A DNA stretch of 64,000 bases from Vulcanisaeta distributa JCM 11217 (lineage in GTDB: Archaea; Thermoproteota; Thermoprotei; Thermoproteales; Thermocladiaceae). Both the position numbers and the translations under genes were made by a program. Location of the stretch: assembly GCF_001316005.1 (NCBI RefSeq), contig NZ_BBBJ01000007.1:62001-126000 (forward strand), given 5' to 3'. The notes beneath the pieces were generated by a model. That model was not told where the DNA came from. It made no database searches and saw nothing but the letters and a program-made list of their open reading frames with translations. Below are positions 30,111-40,081 of the stretch, one piece after another (within the stretch, counting starts at the first letter, position 1; each line of letters begins with the position of its first letter).

Positions 30111-31340
30111 ATGGGTTTGGTGATGAGTATGAGAAACAGAAAAGTAATGGATATAGGGGTAATAGCGTTGGCTACGGCACTTGCACTAACGTTGGTACTA
30201 ACCGTGGTCATGACAGCAAACCCATTACTTGCATCTCAAACAACAAACGCCACTAACTCAACAGTTAGTGTTAATGCTACGTCTATAAGTAATGTTACGA
30301 CAACGATAAGCAACGTGACAATGACGAACGTAACTACATGCCCACCCGGCCTACTTACTGCGATCCAGGCTAACCTATACATTGATGATATGTGGTTAAT
30401 GAGGGTTGGTGCGAACATGAGCGGGTTTAACACCACGTCATTAATCGCCATTAACGCCACAGGCCTTAATGAGACCGCCATAAATGGCACATTCACGGGA
30501 TTCAACATAACCAGGTTCAACATGACGACATACAACATAACCGGCTTCAACCTAACACCTACAGTGCTGCAGAATATTACCAATTACTATATTAGTAAGG
30601 GTGAGTGCCTGCTGGCACTTCAGTTCCTCGTCCACCTTAGGCACTACTTAGTTCACGTCTATGTGCTTGAGAAGCACGCGGAAATTTGGAATAGAACACT
30701 AACCTATAGATTAATGCTGCTCAATGAGACATTAACGAGACTTGAACAGCAGGGGGGGCTACTGAACAGCACGCAAGCAAGCCAAATTTACAGCCTATTG
30801 AGCCAATTAAAGCAGGCCCTGGTCAGTGGTAACTACTCAGAGGCCATGGCACTACTCAGTGAGTACAAGTCGTTACTAAGCAATATAACTAGTCAGTACT
30901 ATGAGGAGCAGAAGATTGGCTTCGCAAACAGGATTGATCATGAGCTTGAGCACTACGTAATGCAAATAATAAGGGGGGGATCAATAATGCTGAATGAAAC
31001 ATTGACGCAATTAGCCATGCTTGATCACGAGTTGGGCGCTTTGGTAAATATTACTGGATTAAACATAACAAGTGTCAAGGAGTTACATGAACTATTCAAG
31101 GAGCTTGAGATGATATACCCGTTAATACAGGGCAACGAAACAGCGCAGGCACAGCTACTGCAGATGCTTAAGCACGGTAAGGGATTCAGTGATTGGCTCA
31201 ATATAACGCAGCAATTCGGCCAGGAGGTTAAGGGCTGGCAACTACATGGGCAGGGACATGGCAAGGGACAGCACGGCCAGGGTAAGGGCAGACAAGGAGG
31301 GCAGCAAAGCCAACATAGGCGGGGGGGGAGGACAGGGTAA
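30111..31340 (+). CDS. Asn/Thr-rich secreted or surface protein
   Basis: 409 residues as read. A signal-like hydrophobic segment (IALATALALTLVLTVVM) leads into a stretch dense in N-x-S/T sequons (NATNSTVSVNATSIS, NITRFNMTTYNITGFNLT), then helical repeats with LEQQGGLLNSTQASQIY, and a Gly/Gln/His/Lys-rich tail (GQGHGKGQHGQGKG). It is probably glycosylated and outside the cell. ATG 30123 is an alternative start with an A/T box about 25 bases upstream. The tail ends at a G8 run at 31321; with seven G it would continue as RGGGQGKGGG and stop at about 31353. The function is unknown; it may interact with the neighbouring membrane regulator. Confidence 0.6.
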   Translation: MGLVMSMRNRKVMDIGVIALATALALTLVLTVVMTANPLLASQTTNATNSTVSVNATSISNVTTTISNVTMTNVTTCPPGLLTAIQANLYIDDMWLMRVGANMSGFNTTSLIAINATGLNETAINGTFTGFNITRFNMTTYNITGFNLTPTVLQNITNYYISKGECLLALQFLVHLRHYLVHVYVLEKHAEIWNRTLTYRLMLLNETLTRLEQQGGLLNSTQASQIYSLLSQLKQALVSGNYSEAMALLSEYKSLLSNITSQYYEEQKIGFANRIDHELEHYVMQIIRGGSIMLNETLTQLAMLDHELGALVNITGLNITSVKELHELFKELEMIYPLIQGNETAQAQLLQMLKHGKGFSDWLNITQQFGQEVKGWQLHGQGHGKGQHGQGKGRQGGQQSQHRRGGRTG

Positions 31341-31468
31341 GGGTGGTGGTTAATAAGTAGTTTTCTTAGGGGGGGTACATTATCATTAAATATTTTTTAA
31401 TTCCATTTTCATGTGCCTCTTTCTTATTTTCATTCTATTTCTCTTTTCATTATTAAGTGAATTAATAA

Positions 31469-31478
31469 AGTTTTTAAG
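31469..31478 (+). promoter_or_regulatory. TATA-like box of the membrane winged-helix gene
   Basis: AGTTTTTAAG lies 23-32 bases before the ATG at 31501. Confidence 0.45.
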
Positions 31479-31500
31479 TCAATAAGCCTTAATTGAATTG

Positions 31501-32388
31501 ATGATGCTAATAGCATTAATTACTGCGTTCATTTATTTATTGAGTAATGGCTCATTGGTGAGTATAAATGTAACTGTTGCGCAAAGCACTGCCTTACTTA
31601 ATGTTACATTACCCATAAAGCCCCCCCTGGGGGCCAATAATTGTCCAGAACTCAAGCGGTTCAACAATACCTGCAATATTGATAGGGAATCACTTGGTAA
31701 TACCCGTCTTTGGGAATGGCTCATTCACGATACAGTATGTGCCTTACGTAACGCAATCGCCGAGTGGTTACATGGTCATTAATGTATCATCACCATATAC
31801 GATAAACCTCTTTGTTAGTAATAACGTACTCATAACGCAATTACCAATAAGCCTAATAACGAACTTTACCAGGGTAAGTAATAGAATAGTACTCCAACTC
31901 GCGCCAGGTAATTACTCAATAGGCTTCATACCAGAACTACCAACAGCAATAAGCAATACCACAACTAAGACCACGGTAACCACAACCACCGTGAGTAATG
32001 TTAGTGCGGTTACTACGGTTACGAACTCAACGTCAAAAGCCACAAAACCCTCACCTGGTTTAGGCCGATGCTCTATTACATAGTCATCGTGATTATCGTT
32101 GCTGTGGCGGCATTATTTGCTTACTTATTCGTAATTAGGCATAGGGGGGGTCCTGAGGTGAACCCTGTAATTGTTGAGGGATTAAACCCAACAGATAAGG
32201 AGGTTCTTAAGGCGTTGATGGATATGGGTGGTGAGGCTTACCAGGCTGATCTTCAGAGGAAGTTGAACATGCCAAAGGCAACGCTTTGGAGAGCCATTAG
32301 GAGACTGGAGAGTGCAGGTTATATCCAAGTCATTAAGGAGGGTAGGGTTAATAGGATTAGGCTCATTAAGAAGCCAAAACTCGATTAA
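31501..32388 (+). CDS. membrane-tethered winged-helix regulator, frameshifted
   Basis: About 295 residues when joined. An N-terminal signal segment (LIALITAFIYLLSN) is followed by an extracytoplasmic beta-rich domain (GNGSFTIQYVPYV), a Thr/Asn-rich stalk (TTTKTTVTTTTVSN) and a membrane helix (YYIVIVIIVAVAALFAYLFVI). A cytoplasmic winged-helix domain completes it (LNPTDKEVLKALMDMGGEAYQADLQRKLNMPKATLWRAIRRLESAGYI). Breaks are at the C7 run 31621-31627 (six C restore KPPWGPIIVQNSSGS) and near 32062. The layout fits archaeal COG2512-type membrane regulators, able to pass an outside signal to DNA. The stop overlaps the convergent GTP cyclohydrolase gene by 4 bases. Confidence 0.75.
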
Positions 32389-33092
32389 TCCTCCCTGAGC
32401 ATCATCACTCCATGGCCATTCCTAGATCTAAGAATGTCCAACGCCTCAGTCGCAAGCTTCATTGCGACCCTACCACTATGTGCAATGCCAACACCTATCC
32501 TCGCATTTATTAGGTTAGCCAGTGGTTTAAGGCTATCATCATTAATGGTTGGCTGTACTATTGATACTATGTTATCACCACCCAGGTAAAGCGTTATGCC
32601 ACCATAGGGCGCCAGGTAAAGCCTAACCTGGTTAACCACACCCCAAACATGCTCATATAATTGGTAGCTCGATGTCCACTCCGTACTGGTTGTCGAGTCA
32701 ATGAGGTCTATGTGCGCAATGGCTACATAACCATCATCCCTCCCACCCATCAATGACTCACCCGAGGCAGCCTTCATCGCAAGCTTGAAGGCCTCCCTCT
32801 CGGCGACCCTGGGATTCATATCTGCATACGTACCGCTCGACAATGGCACTGGGCTATACTCACTGAGTTCCTTAATTATCTTTGTCAATTCATTATTGCC
32901 TAAACCATTTGTTATTGCGAGCATGTAATCATACCTAAGTGGGTGGGCCCAGGCGTTGAGTCTGGAGAATGCATTGACTAATTCTTTATGTAATTGTGCC
33001 TGGACGCGTTGAATTATGTGTTCTCTATCGGGACCGAGGGTCTCTGTCCATTCTCTATACCCAATTAACCTAATTATTGTTACCTGAACCAA
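32385..33092 (-). CDS. gch3: GTP cyclohydrolase III
   Basis: 235 residues, the normal length. It opens the imidazole ring of GTP to give 2-amino-5-formylamino-6-ribosylaminopyrimidinone phosphate, feeding flavin and F420 synthesis. Visible: TIIRLIGYREWTETLGPDREH (archaeal N-terminal signature) and LGGDNIVSI, the GGDN variant of the GGDEF cyclase motif, plus HIDLIDSTTST. Intact frame. GTP cyclohydrolase I is also encoded in this window (39415-39986), so two different GTP-opening enzymes are present. Confidence 0.92.
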   Translation of the reverse strand: MVQVTIIRLIGYREWTETLGPDREHIIQRVQAQLHKELVNAFSRLNAWAHPLRYDYMLAITNGLGNNELTKIIKELSEYSPVPLSSGTYADMNPRVAEREAFKLAMKAASGESLMGGRDDGYVAIAHIDLIDSTTSTEWTSSYQLYEHVWGVVNQVRLYLAPYGGITLYLGGDNIVSIVQPTINDDSLKPLANLINARIGVGIAHSGRVAMKLATEALDILRSRNGHGVMMLRED

Positions 33093-33190
33093 AGGTTTAA
33101 CACCGAGACCGAGCTTAAACCTTTAGTTTAAAAACATAACCCTTCAAATGAGTGAGAATACTTAAAATAATGTGATTGAATAGTGAATTA

Positions 33191-33960
33191 ATGAGCTTAA
33201 GAGTCATAACATTCGATGTATACAACACGCTGATAAACTACGGTAAGGAATTAATTGAGGAGATAGCCATGAACATAACCAAGTACCTCAAGTCACTGGA
33301 TATTGAGGTGCATTTTGATCATGTTTATGAGATTTACATGGGACTTGATAGGGAGATTAGGCTTAGGAGGGTTGTTGAGATGGCGTATGTACCGCCAATG
33401 GATAATGTTAGGACATTCCTGGAGAGGTTGACCCGTAAATACGGGATTGAACTCAACGAAAGGATGGTCATGGACGTAGCAAACATAATAGCAAACACAC
33501 TACTCGAGTCAGGTAATGTGAAGCCCAGTGAGGATGCGCAGTACGTGCTTATGGAGATGAAGAGCGATGGTTTATGATCGGTGTTGTATCTAACGTAATA
33601 TTTTGGAGCAGTACAGTGTCCAGGAAACTCCTCGATAAGTTCGGCCTGAGCAGGTTCATCGATGTGCAGGTATATGCTGATGAGGTTGGTAGAGCTAAGC
33701 CACACCCGGCGATTTTTGAGCGAGCATACTCATTATTAACGCATGGTGCTGAGCCGGATGTCGCAATACACGTTGGTGATGGGTTCAAGGAGGATTTACT
33801 TGGTGCAATGCTTGATGATGTAATAGGCGTGTACATAGATAGGACAGGCGTATTAATCAGTGGTGGTAGTCCCGCCGAGTTGATTAGGTGTAGAGCCTAT
33901 GCTGTTAGGAAGCTGAAGGAAGTTTTACTAGTGCCTCACCTTGTTTCGGGCTGTTCATGA
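33191..33960 (+). CDS. HAD-superfamily hydrolase, frameshifted
   Basis: About 256 residues. Motif I FDVYNTLINYG near the N-terminus, motif III region ADEVGRAKPHPAIF and motif IV HVGDGFKEDLLGA are clear. The frame breaks near 33572, where one base restores DGLMIGVVSNVIFW. I prefer ATG 33191 (MSLRVITFDVYN). The VYNTL form is common in archaeal C1-cap HAD enzymes. Substrate unknown. Confidence 0.78.
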
Positions 33961-34006
33961 GTCCATGAAGAAAATAATTTAATTAGTAAAATCAGGGTGA
34001 GAAGAC

Positions 34007-34701
34007 GTGGTAGTACCATTTAAGTGCATGCCGAATTGCGGCTATTGCTGCACAATATCCCCAGTAACGGTATTCCCGCACGAAGTAATAATACTGAGTA
34101 AATTAGCCGAGGAACTGGATGTAAAGGACTTAACATTTAAGCCTGGCTATGTAATAACGGATATTAAGAATGGCGTTAGGATAGCCCTATCATACCTAAT
34201 GCAACTAAATAGTGATGGTGTATGCCCATTCTTAAACACTGACGATAAAACCTGCAAGGTCCACTCACTGTACAAACCGCTCACCTGCAGATCCTTCCCA
34301 TACCTACCCAGGGTAATTAGGTATGTGATAGACCCAGAGCTAAAGCTGGTGGACTTCACGGTAGAGTTCGTAGTATCCACACTATGTCCAGTCGTTAGGA
34401 ATAACTATACACAGGATGACCTAGAGGCTATGATAAGTAATGTCAGGATTGCGGTTAAGGTAATGCCTAAGGAAGTGGCAGCGGCGGAGGAGGCCATAAG
34501 GGTCAGGAAGTTATATGCAGATGCATTAACGGCGCTATGGAGGGCGGGATACGTCGAATTGAGGGGGGGAGTGAGGGGGGGAATAATACGAACTGGCCCA
34601 TAGTTAATGCATTCGAATACATCAGGCAATTCATACCCCACATAACCCTCGACAAATTTGTACCGAATATATCCCAGGTGATAAGGAGATTAGATTTGTA
34701 A
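34007..34701 (+). CDS. YkgJ-type Cys-cluster protein, frameshifted
   Basis: About 231 residues. The N-terminal CMPNCGYCC cluster, then CPFLNTDDKTCKVHSLYKPLTCRSFPY, is the CxxCxxxCC ... CxxH ... CRxFP pattern of the YkgJ/UPF0153 metal-binding family. The written frame ends at 34603, but a one-base change in the G-rich stretch 34562-34580 (two G runs) gives a tail (NNTNWPIVNAFEYIRQFIPHITLDKF) that stops at 34701. That is more convincing than the short end. No partner suggests a substrate. The start is GTG at 34007. Confidence 0.75.
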
Positions 34702-34731
34702 TCGGTTATTCGATATCGGTTTAGAGAAAGA

Positions 34732-34742
34732 TTTATATTTAA
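34732..34742 (+). promoter_or_regulatory. TATA-like box of the ABC-2 exporter operon
   Basis: TTTATATTTAA lies 26-36 bases before the ATG at 34768. The GTG at 34744 would fall almost on the box, so the later start is preferred. Confidence 0.5.
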
Positions 34743-34767
34743 GGTGCAATCCGCCTACTTGACCATT

Positions 34768-35772
34768 ATGGAAGTAGCCATTAAGGCAATAAACTTAACG
34801 AAACGTTATGGAAACTTCACCGCGGTTGATCACGTAAATTTCGAGGTATATTATGGAGAAATCTTTGGATTCCTTGGACCAAATGGTGCAGGTAAAACAA
34901 CAACAATAAAGATGCTAACCACAGTAACTAGACCAACCGAGGGAACGGCAATAGTTAATGGCTATGACGTGATCAAGCAGCCAGCTAAGGTTAGGGAAAG
35001 TATAGGTGTTGTACCTCAGGAGTATACTGCCGATGAGGATCTGACTGGTTGGGAGAATTTAATGCTTATTGCTGCGCTGTATGGTATTCCTAAGAGGGAG
35101 GCTAAGGAGAGGGCTGCTGAGCTGCTTGATTTGGTGGAACTTTCTTATGCAGCTGATAGGAAGGTTGAGACGTACTCTGGTGGTATGAGGAGGAGGTTGG
35201 AGATTGCCATGGGCCTTATTAATAGACCTGCCATATTGTTCCTAGACGAGCCTACGCTGGGTCTTGATGCTCAGACGAGGGCTGCAATTTGGGACTATGT
35301 GTATAGGCTTAGGAAGCAGTACGGCATGACTATATTCATGACCACGCATTACCTGGAGGAGGCTGACAGGTATGCCGAGAGAATTGCAATTATTGACCAC
35401 GGCAAGATACTCGCTATTGGCACGCCGAAGGAGCTTAAGGAGAAGGTTGGTGGTGATGTGATAACCATTGAGGTTAATGGGGGGGATGTTAATATCGCCA
35501 GGAAGGTTATTGAGGGTATTGACGGCGTTAGTGGGGGGGTTACTGTTAATGGCAACACGATAATCTTTAAGGTTAGAAATGGCAATACGGCGGCTCCAAT
35601 AATACTTGAGGCTCTTAATAAGCTTAGTATTAGGGCTACGAGCATAACCATTAAGGAGCCTACGATGGATGAGGTATTCCTGGAATTCACGGGTAGGAGA
35701 CTTAGGGATGAGGAGGGTAGTTCGGAGGAGTTTATGAGGTTTAGGAGGACTGTGGCTAGGGCCAGGAGGTGA
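34768..35772 (+). CDS. ABC transporter ATPase (DrrA/NatA-like)
   Basis: About 334 residues. Walker A GPNGAGKTTT, signature YSGGMRRRLEIAMGL, Walker B ILFLDEPTLGLD and H-loop TTHYLEEA are complete, followed by a C-terminal extension (DVITIEVNGGDVNIARKVIEG) of the DUF4162 type seen in DrrA-like exporters. It probably energises the ABC-2 permease that follows, exporting a lipid, drug or polymer. Two in-frame G7 runs (35481 and 35532). The stop overlaps the permease start by 4 bases. Confidence 0.92.
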   Translation: MEVAIKAINLTKRYGNFTAVDHVNFEVYYGEIFGFLGPNGAGKTTTIKMLTTVTRPTEGTAIVNGYDVIKQPAKVRESIGVVPQEYTADEDLTGWENLMLIAALYGIPKREAKERAAELLDLVELSYAADRKVETYSGGMRRRLEIAMGLINRPAILFLDEPTLGLDAQTRAAIWDYVYRLRKQYGMTIFMTTHYLEEADRYAERIAIIDHGKILAIGTPKELKEKVGGDVITIEVNGGDVNIARKVIEGIDGVSGGVTVNGNTIIFKVRNGNTAAPIILEALNKLSIRATSITIKEPTMDEVFLEFTGRRLRDEEGSSEEFMRFRRTVARARR

Positions 35773-36647
35773 TGGGCATGGCCACGAGACTACACCCACT
35801 ACATGGGCTTTGGGCATTGACCAATAGGGAGTTGGCTAAGTGGTATAAGGTACCCGTCATATTAATAATATCGCTGATACAGCCAATTGTCTGGTTAGCA
35901 TTTTTCGGAAAGTCCATGAACTTCGCGGCTATGTTCACGAGTGGACTAAACATACCTGGGCTGAACATACCTAAGCAGGTAATTGACGAAATAGCGTCCG
36001 AGGTACTTAAGGCCAACTTCGGGACCACGGATTACTTCTCATTCCTGGCGGTGGGCATGTTATCCTTCATAACACTATTCACATCATTACAGAGTGGCAT
36101 GAGCATTGTATGGGATAGGAGACTTGGGGGGGTCCTAAGCAAGTTACTGACTACGCCAGTGCCTAGGGGCAATATTATAATGGCTAAGGTCCTTAACTCC
36201 ATGATTAGATCCCTCGTTCAATCAACAATAGTATTAATAATAGCGATACTGCTCGGCATGAGACTAAACCCAAGCCTAAATCCACTGGACATACTAGGTG
36301 CCTACGCGGCGCTTGCTCTAATGTCCATGGGCTTCGCGTCGCTATTCGTGACGCTAGCCCTAAGGTCAACCTCCTGGGAATCACAAATGGCCATAATGAA
36401 CCTACTAAACATGCCACTGATGTTCGCTAGTAACTCCTTCTACCCAGTTAAGTCGATGCCCTGGTGGCTCAAGCCCGTTGCCATTGTGAATCCATTAACG
36501 TACGTTAACGACATCAATAGGCAATTATTGCTTGGCATAACGGGGGGGCAGAGCCTACTGCTTGATTATGCATACCTAATAGCCTTTGCAGTAATATTCT
36601 CAGTAATAGGAATAGTGCTTTCCTGGAGGTATTTAAGCGAGGCGTAA
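35769..36647 (+). CDS. ABC-2 type permease
   Basis: 292 residues with about six membrane helices. The ABC-2 pattern is visible: an N-terminal amphipathic entry (ALTNRELAKWYKVPVILIISLIQPIVWLAFFG), a GNIIMAKVLNSMIRSLVQSTIVL loop, and late ANSFYPVKSMPWWLKPVAIVNPLTYVNDINRQLL. It overlaps the ATPase by 4 bases (start 35769, previous stop 35772), so it forms a two-gene exporter. Substrate unknown. Confidence 0.9.
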   Translation: MMGMATRLHPLHGLWALTNRELAKWYKVPVILIISLIQPIVWLAFFGKSMNFAAMFTSGLNIPGLNIPKQVIDEIASEVLKANFGTTDYFSFLAVGMLSFITLFTSLQSGMSIVWDRRLGGVLSKLLTTPVPRGNIIMAKVLNSMIRSLVQSTIVLIIAILLGMRLNPSLNPLDILGAYAALALMSMGFASLFVTLALRSTSWESQMAIMNLLNMPLMFASNSFYPVKSMPWWLKPVAIVNPLTYVNDINRQLLLGITGGQSLLLDYAYLIAFAVIFSVIGIVLSWRYLSEA

Positions 36648-36678
36648 TTTTAAGCTAGTTTGTATAAGATTCATAACC

Positions 36679-37146
36679 TTACCTTGAGTACGTCCCCATG
36701 TACTCCGCCGTACCGATTATATTATTCTTTATAATCCTTAAAACCTCGTCCTTAGACGCCCTCTGCTTGATATTGGGTACGGTATTCAATGCGTATAACC
36801 TAAAGAAGTATCTGTGTGGACCGTGGCCCCTTGGTGGGCATGGACCGCCATAGCCAATCCTGCCAAAGTCGTTAACTCCCTGTATGCCGATTCCCTCGAC
36901 GACTGGGGGGGTCTTCGGTACGTTCTCAGGTAGGTCAGTCCTATCGGGCGGTATATTGTATAAAACCCAATGCGTGAATACACCTATTGGTGCGTCTGGA
37001 TCCTCCATGATTAAAACCAGGGACTTAGTACCTGGTGGAACGCCTGTCCATTGTAATGGTGGGCTTATGTCAACATCATCACACGTGTACTTCCTTGGGA
37101 TTCTTTCACCGTATTTAAAGGCGGGGCTTGTTAATGCAAAGGACAT
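36679..37146 (-). CDS. PEBP / YbhB-YbcL family protein
   Basis: 155 residues, the normal length. The phosphatidylethanolamine-binding-protein signatures are clear: FALTSPAFKYGERIPRKYTCD, MEDPDAPIGVFTHWVLYNIP and GPHRYFFRLYAL. The role in archaea is unknown; bacterial members are ligand-binding or kinase-regulating. Convergent with the ABC-2 permease and divergent from ilvD. Confidence 0.9.
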   Translation of the reverse strand: MSFALTSPAFKYGERIPRKYTCDDVDISPPLQWTGVPPGTKSLVLIMEDPDAPIGVFTHWVLYNIPPDRTDLPENVPKTPPVVEGIGIQGVNDFGRIGYGGPCPPRGHGPHRYFFRLYALNTVPNIKQRASKDEVLRIIKNNIIGTAEYMGTYSR

Positions 37147-37220
37147 ACAAATTACTATTGATCTACAACCAAATTATTAAGTATTATGTTGATTCTCATT
37201 CTAACGTGTTAAGTAATGAA

Positions 37221-37230
37221 TTAATTTAAT
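37221..37230 (+). promoter_or_regulatory. TATA-like box of ilvD
   Basis: TTAATTTAAT lies 27-36 bases before the ATG at 37257, with a G7 run between. Confidence 0.4.
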
Positions 37231-37256
37231 AGGGGGGGCTAGTATATAGATTATTG

Positions 37257-38947
37257 ATGGTTAGGATAAACCTACGAAGTCAGGAGAGGTATGGAGGTGT
37301 CTTAAACGCACCGCACAGGGCTTTTCTGAGGTCTATAGGTTTTTCGGATGAGGACATTGGTAAGCCATTGGTTGCTGTTGTTGCTGCGTGGAGTGAGGCT
37401 GGGCCGTGCAACATACATACGCTTCAATTGGCTGTCCACGTTAAGGAGGGTGTGCGTAGGGGGGGTGGTGGTTCGCCACTTACTGTGCCGACGATAGTCG
37501 TTAATGACAACATTGGGATGGGTACTGAGGGTATGAGGTATAGCCTGGTGAGTAGGGATGTCATTGCTGATACGATAGAGGCCCAGGTTAATGCGCATGC
37601 GTTTGATGGATTCGTTGGTATTGGTGGTTGTGATAAGACGACACCGGGAATCCTAATGGCTATGGCTAGGTTAAACATACCGGCTGTTTACCTATACGGT
37701 GGGACGGCGGAGCCTGGTTTTTACGGTAATCTTAAACTCACCATTGAGGATGTTCACGAGGCAATAGGTGCCTACCTCGCGGGTAAGATTACGGAGGATG
37801 AGCTTTATGAAATAGAAAAGAGGGCCCACCCAACCTATGGAACCTGCGCAGGCATGTTCACAGCAAACACCATGGCAGCTATAGCGGAGGCGTTAGGCAT
37901 GGCCCTACCAGGGAGTGCCTCACCACCAGCCACATCAGCTAGAAGAGTTATGTATGCGGTTGAGAGCGGCGTTGCACTAATGAATGCCATGGAACTTGGT
38001 ATTAAGCCTAGGGACGTCATGACGTATGAGGCCTTTGAGAATGCCATAACGGTATTAATGGCAATGGGCGGATCAACAAATGCCATACTACACTTACTAG
38101 CCATAGCGTATGAGGCTGGGGTTAAGTTAACGCTTGAGGACTTCGACAGGATATCTAGGAGGACTCCATACATAGCGAGCTTAAGACCTGGCGGTGATTA
38201 CGTGATGGCTGACCTCGACGCCGTTGGTGGCGTCCCACTAGTCATGCTGAAGCTACTAAAGGCGGGTCTGCTCAATGGTAAGGTGCTTACAATAACGGGT
38301 AAGACAATGGAGGAGAATCTAAAGAATTACAAGTTCCCAAATGTGCCGCATGACCACATAGTTAGGGATGTGAGTAATCCAATAAAGCCTTGGGGCGGCA
38401 TTAGAATACTCAAGGCTCATTGGCGCCTGAGGGTGCTGTGATTAAGGTCGCAGCCACGGAGTTAATGAAGTTTGAGGGTAAGGCGAGACCATTTAATAGT
38501 GAGGAAGAGGCGTTCCAGGCAATTAGAAGAGGCGAGATTAAGCCGGGTGATGTGGTTGTAATTAGGTATGAGGGTCCTAAGGGTGGTCCTGGAATGCCGG
38601 AGATGCTTAGGGTCACCGCCGCAATAGTCGGAGCCGGGTTAGGTAGGGATGTGGCATTGGTCACTGATGGTAGGTTTAGTGGTGCTACCCGCGGCTTTAT
38701 GGTTGGTCATGTGGCCCCCGAGGCTGCCGTTGGAGGGCCGATAGCTGTTGTCGAAGATGGCGATAGGATATTAATTGACGTGGAGAATGGCCGACTTGAC
38801 CTACTCGTTCCAGAGGAGGAGGTAAAGAGGAGGTTAAAGAATTGGCAACCGCCACCGCCCAGGTACACAAGGGGGGGTTTACTTGCTAAGTACGCATCAC
38901 TAGTTACGTCAGCGTCGATGGGCGCTGTAACGCTGCCAAGGCTTTAA
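37257..38947 (+). CDS. ilvD: dihydroxy-acid dehydratase, frameshifted
   Basis: About 563 residues, full length. It dehydrates 2,3-dihydroxy acids in valine/isoleucine/leucine synthesis. The iron-sulfur ligands lie in [15 protein letters not shown] and [24 protein letters not shown] and the late [21 protein letters not shown] are diagnostic. The frame is lost near 38413: CTCAAGGCTC should carry one more G, restoring [22 protein letters not shown] 37257 gives [14 protein letters not shown]. Confidence 0.93.
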
Positions 38948-39390
38948 TACTGTATTAATTGCTTAATTATGTTTTCAACACCCTCATTCTTAATTACCCA
39001 ATGATTAAACCTTATTACTACCTTAATCACGTCATCACCGTCGTCAAGCCTCGCCACGCCATTATAGGCTAATTGCTTGTTAAATCTTAGGTATAACTTA
39101 CCATCACTAAATCTACTATTGATAGTAACAAGGATTATTTCCCTGTCCAGTTGATCGATGGTCTTAAGTATGTATTGAGCAATCTGCAGTGCATCCTGCC
39201 CCCCCTTAAACTGCACCTTTATTGTACTTATATCATTGCCAAAGTGTCCCTGACCGCCACTCCTCATTATGCTGATGCCATCCCTATACTGTGGAGGCAA
39301 TAGATTAAGCAATGCCCTTACAACCTTAAGCTCGCTCTCCGTTGCATGTACGTGCGTGCTAAGTTCAACATGCTCTATTGGGTTAATCAC
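38944..39390 (-). CDS. predicted RNA-binding protein, exosome-associated type (COG1325-like)
   Basis: 148 residues. The ferredoxin-like pattern starts [26 protein letters not shown] and continues with [23 protein letters not shown] and [29 protein letters not shown], as in archaeal COG1325 proteins predicted to work with RNA processing. Intact frame. It is convergent with ilvD (overlap 4 bases) and lies 24 bases from folE on the same strand. Confidence 0.75.
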   Translation of the reverse strand: MINPIEHVELSTHVHATESELKVVRALLNLLPPQYRDGISIMRSGGQGHFGNDISTIKVQFKGGQDALQIAQYILKTIDQLDREIILVTINSRFSDGKLYLRFNKQLAYNGVARLDDGDDVIKVVIRFNHWVIKNEGVENIIKQLIQY

Positions 39391-39414
39391 AGTGGTTACT
39401 GAAGTTTATTCCCC

Positions 39415-39986
39415 TTAATATTCCTTAGTCAGGACTATCCTAGGCACCCTACATTGAGTTGAGTTCCTTAATTCTCTCAGTTCCTCATTACTTAATCCAT
39501 CAGACCAGGCCTCCGTAACCATGTACATGTCCTCATCCTTAACACCCCTAATCATAGCGCACATATGCAGTGCGCAAACCTTAACATAGACATACCTAGC
39601 ATGCAACGCCTCCTTAAGCTCATTGGCTAGCCTTGCCGTAAACCTCTCCTGAAGCATGGGTCTAGCCGCAAGCCACTTAACATACCTAGCCACCTTGCTC
39701 AGACCAGGTACCTCGCTGTTGAGTGGCTCGTAAATCACGGTAACCGTGCCAATAATTGGCAATAGGTGGTGTTCACATAATGATACGAATTTAATGTCGT
39801 TAATTGAAATGCGACCAACATATTCATTACCCTCCATGGGAAAGAACTTAATCTTAGGCGGTGGTTCCCTTAAGCCACGAGTCAACTCAAGTAGGGCATT
39901 TAGGTACCTCCTAGCGTCTCTCTTAATCCAGGCCTGTCAGGATTATCGCCCAAAAACTCTATTATCTTACTTACGTAATTTTCCAT
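39415..39986 (-). CDS. folE: GTP cyclohydrolase I (FolE), frameshifted
   Basis: About 190 residues from ATG 39986. The zinc site and fold are clear: CEHHLLPIIGTVTVIYEP, GLSKVARYVKWLAARPMLQERFT and HMCAMIRGV. The written frame begins at 39885; upstream, the same protein continues (MENYVSKIIEFLGDNPDRPGLRET...) in another frame. One base near 39924 joins it to PRRYLNALLELTRGL. An in-frame GTG at 40019 is an alternative start. It makes dihydroneopterin triphosphate for pterin or deazapurine (queuosine/archaeosine) synthesis. Confidence 0.88.
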
Positions 39987-40081
39987 CTCCGCTTCCTCAT
40001 CATTGTGATTATTACGCACAGAACAAGACGGTTAGTACCTATATTTAAGTAAAGCACCCATTGCCATTAAAAATAAGTTCT

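Noticed and set aside
30236-30583. Minus-strand frame over the Asn-rich protein
   Set aside because: Val/Leu-rich shadow of the sequon-rich plus-strand gene.
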